A DNA stretch of 64,000 bases from NCBI GenBank assembly GCA_037042915.1, contig CM073201.1:248001-312000 (forward strand), written 5' to 3'. Under the pieces are notes generated by a model that did not search any database, was not told where the DNA came from, and worked only from the letters and a program-made list of their open reading frames with translations. The DNA comes from Auricularia sp. M13 (taxonomy: Eukaryota > Basidiomycota > Agaricomycetes > Auriculariales > Auriculariaceae). Below, piece after piece: positions 55,298-64,000 of the stretch (its first letter is position 1; each line of letters opens with the position of its first letter). Position numbers and translations under genes: made by a program.

Positions 55298-56583
55298 AGT
55301 CCCAAGTGAGTGCGGCGACGAGCAGAAATCACAAGAGGTTCCCCAACCGGTGACACAGTAGTCAAAGCGGTGGATTCCCTCCTTACTGACGCCTTCGACC
55401 GGTCACACGGTAGTGAATGCGGTCGCGGGCGCCAGCGATTGGGTCTGCGGCAGCTCGGCGAGGCAAGTCCTGCAACGACATGAGTCGTTGCAGTAAGGCA
55501 TCAAAACAAAATAAAAAAACTCGCCCGTGCCCGCGGCGTGCGCGAGCTACAGTGGAAGCCGCGCCAGCGATGACGCGGGTCCAGTGGGGGCCCGCGTGCG
55601 AGTCGACGGGCGGCGGGGGCCTGAGCGGGTGGTCGGCGAGCGGAAAGAGTCGAAGTCCGTTTGCAACTCCGCGCGGACACAGATCTCAGCGGATGCTGAC
55701 GCGACGCGACGCGCTCGAGATCCGGCCCGCGGCGCGTCGCGTCACGTGGTCAAGTCCTCGACTTGGTCAGCATGGTCGGCACCGACGGAGCTTTTTCGCG
55801 GACCGGCGGACCATTGCGTCTCCGGTTACCAGAGCGGGGCATCTGACTTTCAAATGCCCCACATTCCTCTCCTGCGTCGGCGTCTTCACTACCGTGTGAC
55901 CGCCGCCCAGCGACGAAGGGCCAGAGCACCCTCACTACAGTGTGACTGCTCGTTGTGCCCGTTGCGCGAGTCCGTGCATATCCTTAATTATTGCTTAGCA
56001 TGTCGATGTACTCGTCGCCGTTCACTCATCACGTCCCATACTAACGCTGCCTTACCCACGATACCCGTCGTCGCCTGCTGTATCCGTTGACCATCCGTTT
56101 TTTTTGCTGTCCTATTCCCTCGCTCTCCTTCGCAATCCTATTCCTCCCTGTCCTTTGCTATCCTATCCCCTTGCTCTCCTGCAACGCGCTCTGCTCTGTC
56201 GCCACCGCTCCTAACTTCTCTGCTATGACACTCTTCTCGCGTGCTGTTCCCTGCTGACCCTCGTAGCTTCTGCTCTATATTCCTCATTGCCATCGCCATA
56301 ATCATCGCGTTTGCTCTGTCGTCGGGTCGATGCATGTATCTACCCCTATCGCCATCGGCGCCACAACTGAGGTGATCCGAAGCTGCAGTCACTGTCGATA
56401 ATCATTCAAGCTGAGCCGGAACAAGGTGCACACGTGCTCAGCCACGGGAATCCGGCAGGGTCAAATTCGTAAGCACTGTGAGCGGGGGTGATATTGGCAG
56501 ACGAGACTAGCAGATTGACATAGATTTCATAGACAGGCGAGGCATGCATATTCGCGTTCTCTCCCCGACAGCAACGACGCTGC
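55298..56583. other. Intergenic region between cassette B genes 1 and 2
   Basis: No gene seen. It holds two direct copies of a 26-bp repeat (55346-55371, 55398-55423) and two inverted copies of its core (55885-55902, 55931-55948). It also has CACGTG at 55743 and 56431, and a pyrimidine-rich stretch at 56095-56300. Confidence 0.5.
55346..55948. repeat. Dispersed repeat with core GTCACACNGTAGTGAA, two direct and two inverted copies
   Basis: ACCGGTGACACAGTAGTCAA (55346) and ACCGGTCACACGGTAGTGAA (55398) are direct copies that both continue with GCGGT. TTCACTACCGTGTGACCG (55885) and CTCACTACAGTGTGACTG (55931) are inverted copies of the core. Related sequences (CACTACAGTGTGTGCC at 61045 and GTACTACAGTGTACCAC at 61098) lie between genes 3 and 4 of the same cassette. 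Confidence 0.7.
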
Positions 56584-57970
56584 CTAGGCCTGGACGACCT
56601 TCTTCATCGCCTTCTCGAGCTTGAGCGACTTCACCGCCTGGTCCAGCTGCACGCGCAGCGACTCCGCCTGCTTCTTCGCGGCGGCGGCTTCCTTCTGCCA
56701 GCGCCTCAGCTCCCTGCGACGGGCCTCGTCGATCTTGGCGATCTCCGCTAGGCGCTGGCGGCGGATGGGCTCGAGGGTCTCGAACACGAGCTCGCGAATG
56801 GCGCCAGGTAGCGCCGGTACCTCAGCTTGGACCTGGTCCGAGTGCCACGTCCTCATCTCGCCGCGCCCGTTCTTAGGCACGAACATGCAGAACGCCCAGC
56901 CGTCAGCGCGACTGGCCAACACGTCTCCCTCAGATGATATCAGCGCTCGGCTCGCAGAACGTGCATCGCGTTGCTCACCTTCTGCGCCATGGCCTGGAAC
57001 AGGCGAGGGATCCTCTTGCTGCGTTCGATCTGCGTACCGTAAGGCAGTTTCTTGCAGCCGTTGCGCTCGAGCTCTGAACGAATCCCAGATCAGTTTCTGG
57101 CGCGACCCAAGTTATGAAGCGACGAACCCAACGGACTATCGCCAGCGGGAGTGGACTTCCACCCGTTCTGCAGCGTCGTGGTCGCCTCGTCGCCGTCACG
57201 AGCGGTGGTGGTGGCCCCCGGGGTACCCATGGCGACATCCGCGGTGGTGGTCGACGGTGGCGCGTCTTCATCGTCCTCGACGACCATCTCGTCCTCACTG
57301 AGGTCGGCCGGATCGATGGTACGCTTGGCAATGGTGAGGACAGCGGGGTCGATGGTACCCTTCGCGGTCTCGGGCGTCTCGGACATCATCGGCAGCGCCG
57401 CGACGAGCTCTTGCATGGACAACCCGCCACCCGCGACGGCCGCGAGCTCGGGCGCCAAGGCGCGCACGGCGTCCTCCATGCTTACCTCACCGCCCGCGTC
57501 CTCGAGCACCTTGGCGACCTCCTCGTCGATGCGCATCTCGAGCATCTTGGCCTCGGCCTCGGCAACGCCTTTGGCGAGCGCTTCAGCTCTGTCGGTCAGC
57601 GTCTCGAGTTCCTTGGCCTTCGAATATCCGTCCTGAACCCGGTGAGCTCGACAGCGATCGCACTGAACTCTGTGACTCACGAGACATTTCTTCCCGTGTC
57701 CCGCCCTAGGCTTGCCGCAGTGAGTGCACTTCGGCGCCTTCCTGTTGGAGCCATCGCTGGCGACCGCGACGGGAGCTCTGCCGCCGGCGCGCGCGAGTTG
57801 TCGGCCCTGGGAGCGTGACGCTAGCAACGGCCTTGGCACCCTTCTTGGCCACCGCCGTCTTGCCCTTCTTGCCCGTCTTCTTGGGCTTCGGGACTGCGCC
57901 AGTGAAAGTCAGTGTGAAGCATGTTTTGGGGGAGTAACGGGTGCGACATACGGTTCCTGGTGCGCGGCAT
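56584..57970 (-). CDS. Zinc-knuckle / coiled-coil protein, cassette B gene 2
   Basis: Partner of the protein at 2387-4011. The start at 57970 (MPRTRN) splices over a 54-bp intron to a Lys-rich segment (PKPKKTGKKGKTAVAKKGAK). The knuckle CTHCGKPRAGHGKKC and a second Cys pair (CDRCRAH) follow. Then come an acidic alpha-helical region (ELETLTDRAEALAKGVAEAE, EVAKVLEDAGGEVSMEDAVR) and a Thr/Ala/Asp-rich linker. The exon with IPRLFQAMAQK, an intron of about 55 bp, and the last exon complete it: LASRADGWAFCMFVPK, RGEMRTWHSDQ and a long Arg/Glu/Lys coiled coil ending at 56584. One frame change near 57790 between the Lys-rich segment and the knuckle was not explained. Likely nucleic-acid-binding and oligomeric (inference). 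Confidence 0.65.
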
Positions 57971-58929
57971 CTGTCAAGATGAGTGTCGTTTGTGAGCGTC
58001 GGCGAAGGACTCAAGGTGGGTTAATGAGAGCGATATCCCGGGGCATGTGGGCTTATATACGTCTGCCCCAAGATTCGGCCACAAGTCAAAGTCGCCGCCA
58101 TGGCATGGCCTCGTACGAGTTGCGACGCTACTAAGTTCATCCGCGTTGGCATTCTCACGCGCAGTCTTCGCGATGATCAAGTTGATCAGATATAGTGTGC
58201 GTCGGTTTGTCAGCTGTTGAAACATCAGTTAACATTCAAGCTTGCCAGTGCCAATCAGTGACTAACGAGGTGTACTTCTCACAGATAGACTATTAGCATG
58301 TAACATCGACTCGCGCTGGAGCTTGGTGTTCGCCTCATGCGGGTTTTGCTCGCGCGCTGCTCGTCGCTGTTGCCTGCTGACTGGGTCGTGACCATGCTGT
58401 GAAGCTGCCCGCGTGGGTGCAGATCTCGTCGGCAGACCTCATTTACGGGGAACATTGATTTCCGGGCTCTGTTCGTTCCTAAGGCCGTCGCGCTTGGGTC
58501 CAACGATTGCTGCTTGCCCGCGCGCATCGCCCGTCTGTCTGCGTCTGTGTGTACCTCGCGCGCAAGCATCTCTTCGAGTTTTCTGCCTCTGCGAAGCTGG
58601 AGCGGGAGTCGCGCTGGAGGCACTGTCTTTTTGCTTTCGCGGTCGATAATCCTGCATCAACCTCCGTGTTTCACGATACATCTCGTCGTGGCCGCAGTGT
58701 GCTTCTAAATCATGCCTTGGTACTTCGGATTGCATATCGTGGAATTCTGTTGGAATCTCTCGTCATTCTTCTCGTGTCAGGCTCGGACAACCGACTTGTG
58801 CGTTTTCTCGCAAAGGCGCAGGTTCTCGTTCAACCTCTATAAAAGCGCGACCCATCCGTCGACTTCACCATCCCACCATCCCCTCACTGGTCCCCTTCAC
58901 TGCGCGCACTCTCGCCTCTAGTTCTCGCC
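57971..58929. promoter_or_regulatory. Divergent promoter region of cassette B genes 2 and 3
   Basis: 0.96 kb between divergent start codons, matching the 1.04 kb of cassette A. TATAAAAGCG at 58838-58847 is about 90 bp before the gene 3 ATG and parallels GATAAAAGCCC of cassette A. TTATATACG at about 58052 lies about 80 bp before the gene 2 start. No coding sequence was recognised. Confidence 0.55.
58838..58847 (+). promoter_or_regulatory. TATA box of cassette B gene 3
   Basis: TATAAAAGCG about 90 bp before the ATG at 58930. The equivalent GATAAAAGCC in cassette A (4992-5001) is one of few non-coding stretches that look alike in both copies. Confidence 0.5.
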
Positions 58930-60764
58930 ATGCTGCCCTTCGACCGCCCCAACCCGCTCAAAAGACTCGCGCTCGCCGCCAGTCAAGCAGCCAAGTCCGA
59001 CGACGGCAAGAAAAACAAGAAGCCCGGCGACCAGCCGCCCGCGTTCGCGCCCGTCTGCAACTCAGTCTCGGCAAGCTCCCGCGCTCGTCAGTCCCGGTGA
59101 GCTGCTGGGCGTGTACGGACGGGACACGCGCTCCTGCCAGGACGCGTATCGCGAATTCAAGAACATCCTGCCCGACGCCGTGCCCGACGGGCACGTGTAC
59201 ATCTGCGGCCCCACGATCCCAAAGTCCGGCTCACTAACGTTCGACCGCCGCGGCTGGAGGACATCATGTGTACTACGTGCGGCGCGACCTGGCCCGATCT
59301 GTCCACCTTTCGCACGAAGGCATACGAACAACGATATTCATCAGGGTTCGTGTTTTTCTCCGTCGTTCATTCGCCAACTTAGAACGCGCGCAGTGCCTTC
59401 TGTGCAAGCCTGACCCTGTCCCGGGCACACCGAAAGGTCGCACCGGCCCATGCGCTGTATACGACCTGTCGCACGTCGAGTTCGCCGCATTCCCAGCCAA
59501 ACATCTTCAAGATCGTGCGTCGTTGCAGTGTGCGCGATTCGTTCATACACTGATGTCGCTGCTAGTTCTGCGAAAGAAAGTAGCCAAAAACAAAGCAGGC
59601 AGCGATAACGCGACGGCGTCAACTTCAGCGATTCCCGACACGGTCTCCGACGCGCACGAAGGCGGCGGCGAACGCTCGCGGCGCCGGATGCTCCTCCCAT
59701 AAAATCCGAAGCGCCAACGCCCACGCCAACACCGCTGCCGTCGTCGCGTCGGGATCGCCCTCGTCGAAATCCGCTGCCGGCAGTGCCGACAGCCCCGTCG
59801 ATGTGGACGCAGTCGTTGCTAGCGGCGCCCCTGCCGCTAACGCACTGGCTGCTGCGTTGCTCGCGAGTGGGGCTCCGGCGAGCAAGGTCCCGTTTACCCA
59901 GGCGAACATGAAGATCTTCCTCAAGGCGTATCTGTCTGCAAAAGCCGAGCACGAGGCCGAGTTCGCAACGACGGGCACGCCCAGCAAGAACGCCGGCGCC
60001 ACGCCGACTAAGCGCTCGCCGACCGCGCAGCAAGCCAGCGGGTCCGGGACTTCGCGCAACAACACTTCGTCGCGGGCGCGTGAGGCGTCCGCCGCGCCAT
60101 CCACCATTTCGGACGCGGACGACGACGACAAGGCAAACGCAAACCCGGGGCCCGCGTCTTCGTCGTCCATCAGCACCGCCGCTTCCGACTCGGCACCCGG
60201 GCGGTTGCGCCGTTTCCGCTGAGTCGCGCAGGCCTCAACATCAGCCGCAACATCACCGTCCGCATTGAGCTGCTTGTGAGTCTGCCTTGCTGCTGTCGTG
60301 TTGCGCTCCGCTTACATCGGGTTTAGAACCACAATTTCGAGGAGCACACCGTCGCCATCGTAAACAACGAGCTCAAGTTTCCTGCGCTCGCGAGCTGCTT
60401 CAGCATGCTGGCCGACCCCGGCAAGCTCGTCGCCCTCGAGTTCTTCGACGTCCTCTTGCGCGAGTGGTCGCGCTACGGCCGATACAGTGAGCTCCGCGTG
60501 CATGCCCATCAAAATGTTGTCATCGGCCGCATGGTCAACACGCCGGCGCTGTCGATCACCCAGGTCATCGAGATCACCTCGAGCGACGAGGAGTCAGAGC
60601 CCGCGCCCGACCTCAAGGGCAAAGGCAAGGCAAAGGGCAAGAAGCGCAGCAGCTCAGGAAAGGACAAGGAGCGTCTGCACAAGAAGCGTCGTGGCGGTGG
60701 TGACAGCGGCGACGACGAGCGCGAGAATGCCGGAAATGATCCCTTTGGTTTTTTTGATCCTTAG
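58930..60764 (+). CDS. CxxC zinc-ribbon protein with SUMO-interaction-like motif, cassette B gene 3
   Basis: Homologue of the protein at 5055-6435. The N-terminus (MLPFDRPNPLKRLALAASQA) is followed by a Lys-rich stretch. The split ribbon is RLEDIMCTTCGATWPDLSTF in one exon and AQCLLCKPDP at the start of the next, with an intron at the same place as in cassette A. A Ser/Ala/Thr-rich disordered region about 250 residues long is an expansion not found in the other copy. Conserved sequence resumes with GLNISRNITVRIELL, an intron, HTVAIVNNELKFPAL and VALEFFDVLLREW. VIEITSSDEESEP resembles a SUMO-interaction motif, and the tail KGKGKAKGKKR then GNDPFGFFDP ends at 60764. Frame changes before the ribbon (59085-59230) were not fully resolved. 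Confidence 0.6.
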
Positions 60765-61499
60765 ATAGCGATTTTTTTACCGTCTTCCCAGTTGTGTTTT
60801 CTTTTGATCCATGCTGCCCGCAATATATGATTTGCATTATGCTCAGACTTGCGTGCGCACATGTCTGAGACCCGCGATCGGCAGACTCTGGCATTTTGAC
60901 GCCAGCCGAACCAAAGACTTGGCGCTTCCGATGTGGCTGTGCTCAGTTCGAGCGGAGCTTCGGGGTATATTCGCCCGCATCGGCACGTTCCGCATCTTTA
61001 CCGTCTTCACCGAGGGACGGCTCTCGCGGTCACCGCGCGCCCTGCACTACAGTGTGTGCCGCGTGCGTTGCCCGAGAGCTTCGTGCAACGAGTCTAGTAC
61101 TACAGTGTACCACTCAGAGCGCGGAGGTCGGCAGCCCACGGACAAGCCCACTCACTTCAACGCGCCGCGGCAGCCAGGTCAGTGACTGCAGCGGTGCATC
61201 GTCGCTACGCCACGTTTTGCGTCGTTGAGTAGCTGCACGCAGCATAGGCAACAAGACCCTTCCGGGATCCCACTCGAGGTCGCAAACGAAGCGTAATCTG
61301 CAACGGTGAGTGCAGCGCTGGTACTGCGTGTCACAGCGCCCAGCCGTCGTGCGATGCCAGACGCAGGTTACTGACGCGCAGCGCGCCTCAGATGTTGGGG
61401 GATTTCGCGGCTGTCGAGCACGGCGACGATCAGGCTCGCGCTGTCACTCCACCGCTGGACCCGTAAGTCTGGCCTGCCCAATCTGTCACCTATGGGATT
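60765..61499. other. Intergenic region between cassette B genes 3 and 4
   Basis: Contains two copies of the ACTACAGTGT motif at 61045 and 61098. The right end (61500-61620) is open and acidic (KGEEETTETALALADFTAF) and is probably a 5' exon of gene 4. Confidence 0.4.
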
Positions 61500-64000
61500 G
61501 ATGTCTTCCGCAGAGAGGCAGCCGCTGCAATTCCTGCTGAATTCACAAAGGGAGAGGAGGAGACGACCGAAACCGCGCTCGCACTCGCCGACTTCACCGC
61601 ATTCGGTATCCAACACGGCGATTGACGGGCGAGGTCGGCAGGTACATCAGCGTCGAGATGCTCGTATTTCTGCGCTGCATGGAGAACGTGCACGAGATAC
61701 ACGAGCTTCGTCGGCGTCACACGCCCGACGTCGACGCGGCGCTGAATCGACTCATACTGCCGTGGCGAGACCCCCCTCCCTTTCCTATCAACGATGAAGC
61801 ATGGCACCATTGGCTGCTGCAACCGCCTCCCGAGGGTACGCAGCAATACGGCTTCTTCTCCCTCGGTCCGATGCCTTTGCCAAAGCCGTGGGGGCCGCGC
61901 ACCAGGCCGTTCAAAGACGAATTTGACCTCGCCGAGTATTTGGAGAAGACTTGGCTACCGGACTCAACGGCCTGGCTGGAGAAAGCGAGCGTTGTCGTCA
62001 AGAAAGGCGAGGTCAACGCGGAGCAAATGCGAGTTCGGGACCGAGAAGAAAAGCTACGGCGCAGCGCCCAAGACCGCATTGCGTTCATGAAGCCGTGCGA
62101 GACGCCGCTCAGCAGTGAACATGCCGTACTGTGGCACGTCCTCCCGCGCGAAGCGTATCGACGCGATCCGCTCGCGCTGCCGAAATTGCGAGATTTCTTC
62201 TACAACTCGTATACGCTCTTCCCCGCTCCCGAGCCTAATCAACACGGAAATCTTGTGTACATTCGCACCAACGTCGACTATATTCCGCCACTGCCCCCTA
62301 CATCGCTACCCGTCCGGCGTACGGACGGCCGTTACGGCGCAGGCGAGTTGTCGCGATACGCGCAATGGCATGAGATCGGCATGTGGTATCGCGCTTTCAT
62401 TCCCCAGGCGCGCTCAGATGGCCGGCCGCACCGCAACGAGCATCAAGCTCTCGACCAAGACATCGCGTGGTACGTGCCCGACTTTCCTGGGCATTTCACA
62501 TCATGTGGCCGGAACATGTACATGTGCGGCGAGCAACTCAGGCGGAAGATGAACTTGTATTGGAGGATGGACTACGAGAAGCTGCTGGACAACATGCAAC
62601 GCCACCCCCGCCTCGTCGGCCAGCCCTATTCGATGGTCAACAGCGGTCTTCTCGCGCTTGACCTGCTCACCCACCACCAAGTGACGAAGCGCGAGGCAGT
62701 GGAATCCATCGCGAGCTTCCAGCGGGCTCTGCTCGAGATGCGCGGCTGGAACGAATATGTGCGCTGTCGAGTCTGGCTTCGCTAGTTGTCGAACCGCCAT
62801 CCAGGCGCGCCGATGCTTCCAACCGCGAACGCAATGGATGGACGGACGCGACGCTGGACGCGCGGCGTCTTCACTCACGATCATGAGATCGCGGAGCGCT
62901 ACGGGCAGTATGGCATCCCCGTGTTCATGGTCGAAGTAGTGACCAGGGATTTTGTGCCGAACAAGGACGAGTACGCGCCGGGCAGCATGGTCTTCATCAA
63001 CGACCTGCTGCAGCTGCATCACGCGCGAAAGGCCTGGAACGACTCGCGCGCTGTGTCGCACACCGGAGCGTATCAGGAGGATCGGCATCTGCAATGGGGC
63101 CAACCTCCCCCGCCTGCGACCGACGAATTCCGGCAAGACGACGACATCGTTATGAACGACGACGGACCGCCGCCACTGCCGCCAGTCTCCGCGCCGCCAG
63201 TCTCCGCGCCGCCAGTCTCCGCGCCGGAAGTCTCCGCGCTGCCAGTCTCCGCGCCGCCAGTCTCCGCGCCGCCAGTCTCCGCGCCCGAAGTCTCCGCGCC
63301 GCCAGTCTCCGCGCCTGCAAGTGCTGCCAACGCCGACCGCGCCGCCCGTTCCAGCGACGGCACCGCCAAGGCAACATCCACGAACTTCGCCGTCGGCACC
63401 GGGAGGAAGATGGGCTAGCAGTTCGACGCTGACAGGTGCGTACCGGCGTTCGATACTGCGACGCAGCGACTAATATTGGCTATGTAGTTCTTCCCTACGA
63501 TGACCACCCCGGTCTCAACGGCGTGCGCGGCGGCGTCGAGGATGCGATGGAGGTGGATAATCAGCACGCAGTCCGCGGTCAGAAGCGGAAAGCCAAAGGT
63601 ATGCTGCGTATGACCTCCTTGCGCCGTGAGGGTTCACGAGATGCATCAGGCCAGCTCGGGCAGCAAAAGAAACCCCGCAAGGAAGAGCAGGCGCGTGGCG
63701 CGAAGAAGCGCGAGCGCGAGACGAAGGCCGCGGACAAGGTGCGATGGCCGTACAGCAAGCGTCGCGCCGACAAGCCTCCGTATCCCGCCTGGTGGCCGCA
63801 GGACTGGCAGGTGGCAGAAGACGCCGTCGCAAAGACTTTGGGGCGATCCGAAGAGCGCGTCAAGATGCTGTCTGTTGCGCCCGACTTTCCGGTCGATGAA
63901 AAAGCAAATCCCGGGCGCCTGCTGCTGGTACCTGTCATGGAGCATCTCGTGGGCTTTCGCGGCGAGGACAAGGAGACGAAGCGTTCGCTCATGCTGGCCG
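61500..64000 (+). CDS. Large protein of unknown family, cassette B gene 4 (runs off right edge)
   Basis: Homologue of the protein at 7392-11485; function unknown. The clear reading frame begins at 61622. Shared motifs in order are NVDYIPPLPPTSLPVRRTDG, RYAQWHEIGMWYRAFIP, DIAWYVPDFPGHF, FQRALLEMRGWNEY, then (after a short intron near 62775) RGVFTHDHEIAERYGQYGIP followed by VFMVE. A pentapeptide array PPVSA (63180-63310) follows, then an intron near 63418 and an exon with QKRKAKG, a basic stretch, and YPAWWPQDWQVAEDAVAKTL. The last matches YFPQPWTVAQQATK of the other copy. The N-terminal 200 residues are poorly conserved between copies. The C-terminal third lies outside the window. Basic stretches suggest a nuclear protein (inference). 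Confidence 0.6.
63180..63310 (+). repeat. 15-bp coding tandem repeat (PPVSA)
   Basis: About nine units of gccagtctccgcgcc encode PPVSA, with variants PEVSA and LPVSA. It lies inside gene 4 of cassette B, where the other copy has a different, charged hexapeptide array at a later position. Confidence 0.85.

Noticed and set aside
61622-62785. Gene 4 as a TET/JBP-type dioxygenase
   Set aside because: KDZ elements of mushrooms are known to carry TET/JBP genes, so I looked for the HxD...H and Arg pattern. The conserved QWHE is not in that context.

Overview
This window looks like a gene-dense basidiomycete (Agaricomycete mushroom) genome. Most genes are split by 40-70 bp introns with GT...AG ends. 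The gene content fits: LRR-type F-box families, a Zn2Cys6 regulator with a fungal-specific middle region, an mpaB/DUF2236 oxygenase, a phytanoyl-CoA dioxygenase, tiny secreted proteins, and KDZ-superfamily (Kyakuja-Dileera-Zisupton) DNA transposases with their Cys-cluster accessory domains. All exon coordinates were worked out by eye from splice sites and protein continuity. No database search was run.

The most striking content lies at the two ends. Both carry the same four-gene cassette, with the same order and orientation but strongly diverged sequence. Gene 1 (-) is a SWIM-finger KDZ transposase. Gene 2 (-) is a zinc-knuckle/coiled-coil protein. Gene 3 (+) has a CxxC...CxxC zinc ribbon and a C-terminal SUMO-interaction-like motif. 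Gene 4 (+) is a very large protein that I cannot place in a named family. Cassette A runs from before base 1 to about 11.5 kb and is cut by the left window edge inside gene 1. Cassette B runs from about 51.9 kb past base 64000 and is cut inside gene 4. In both, genes 2 and 3 diverge from a shared ~1 kb promoter region. Beside cassette B lies a third, truncated KDZ gene of the CxC5 type on the + strand. Between them sits a degenerate ~27 bp tandem array that could be a transposon end.

The 40 kb in between is mostly ordinary host sequence. It holds a duplicated two-TM module and a GC-rich 162-bp tandem repeat region (12.0-14.8 kb); a TA-flanked 486-bp MITE (15.9-16.4 kb); a GT8 glycosyltransferase (17-18 kb); an M3 oligopeptidase flanked by two copies of a two-gene F-box unit (18.5-26.2 kb); a Zn2Cys6 transcription factor with a 2.26 kb intron (27.6-33.2 kb); a C2H2 regulator (36.1-37.2 kb); a phytanoyl-CoA dioxygenase-like enzyme (38.6-39.7 kb); a ZNF207/BuGZ homologue (41.5-42.8 kb); a dienelactone hydrolase with a decayed copy beside it (43.1-44.5 kb); short secreted peptides with a C-x9-C loop (44.7-45.8 kb); an mpaB-type oxygenase (46-47.7 kb); and an F-box/LRR gene with a truncated tandem copy (48.5-50.3 kb).

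No tRNA or rRNA gene, CRISPR array, LTR element or other virus-derived sequence was recognised.
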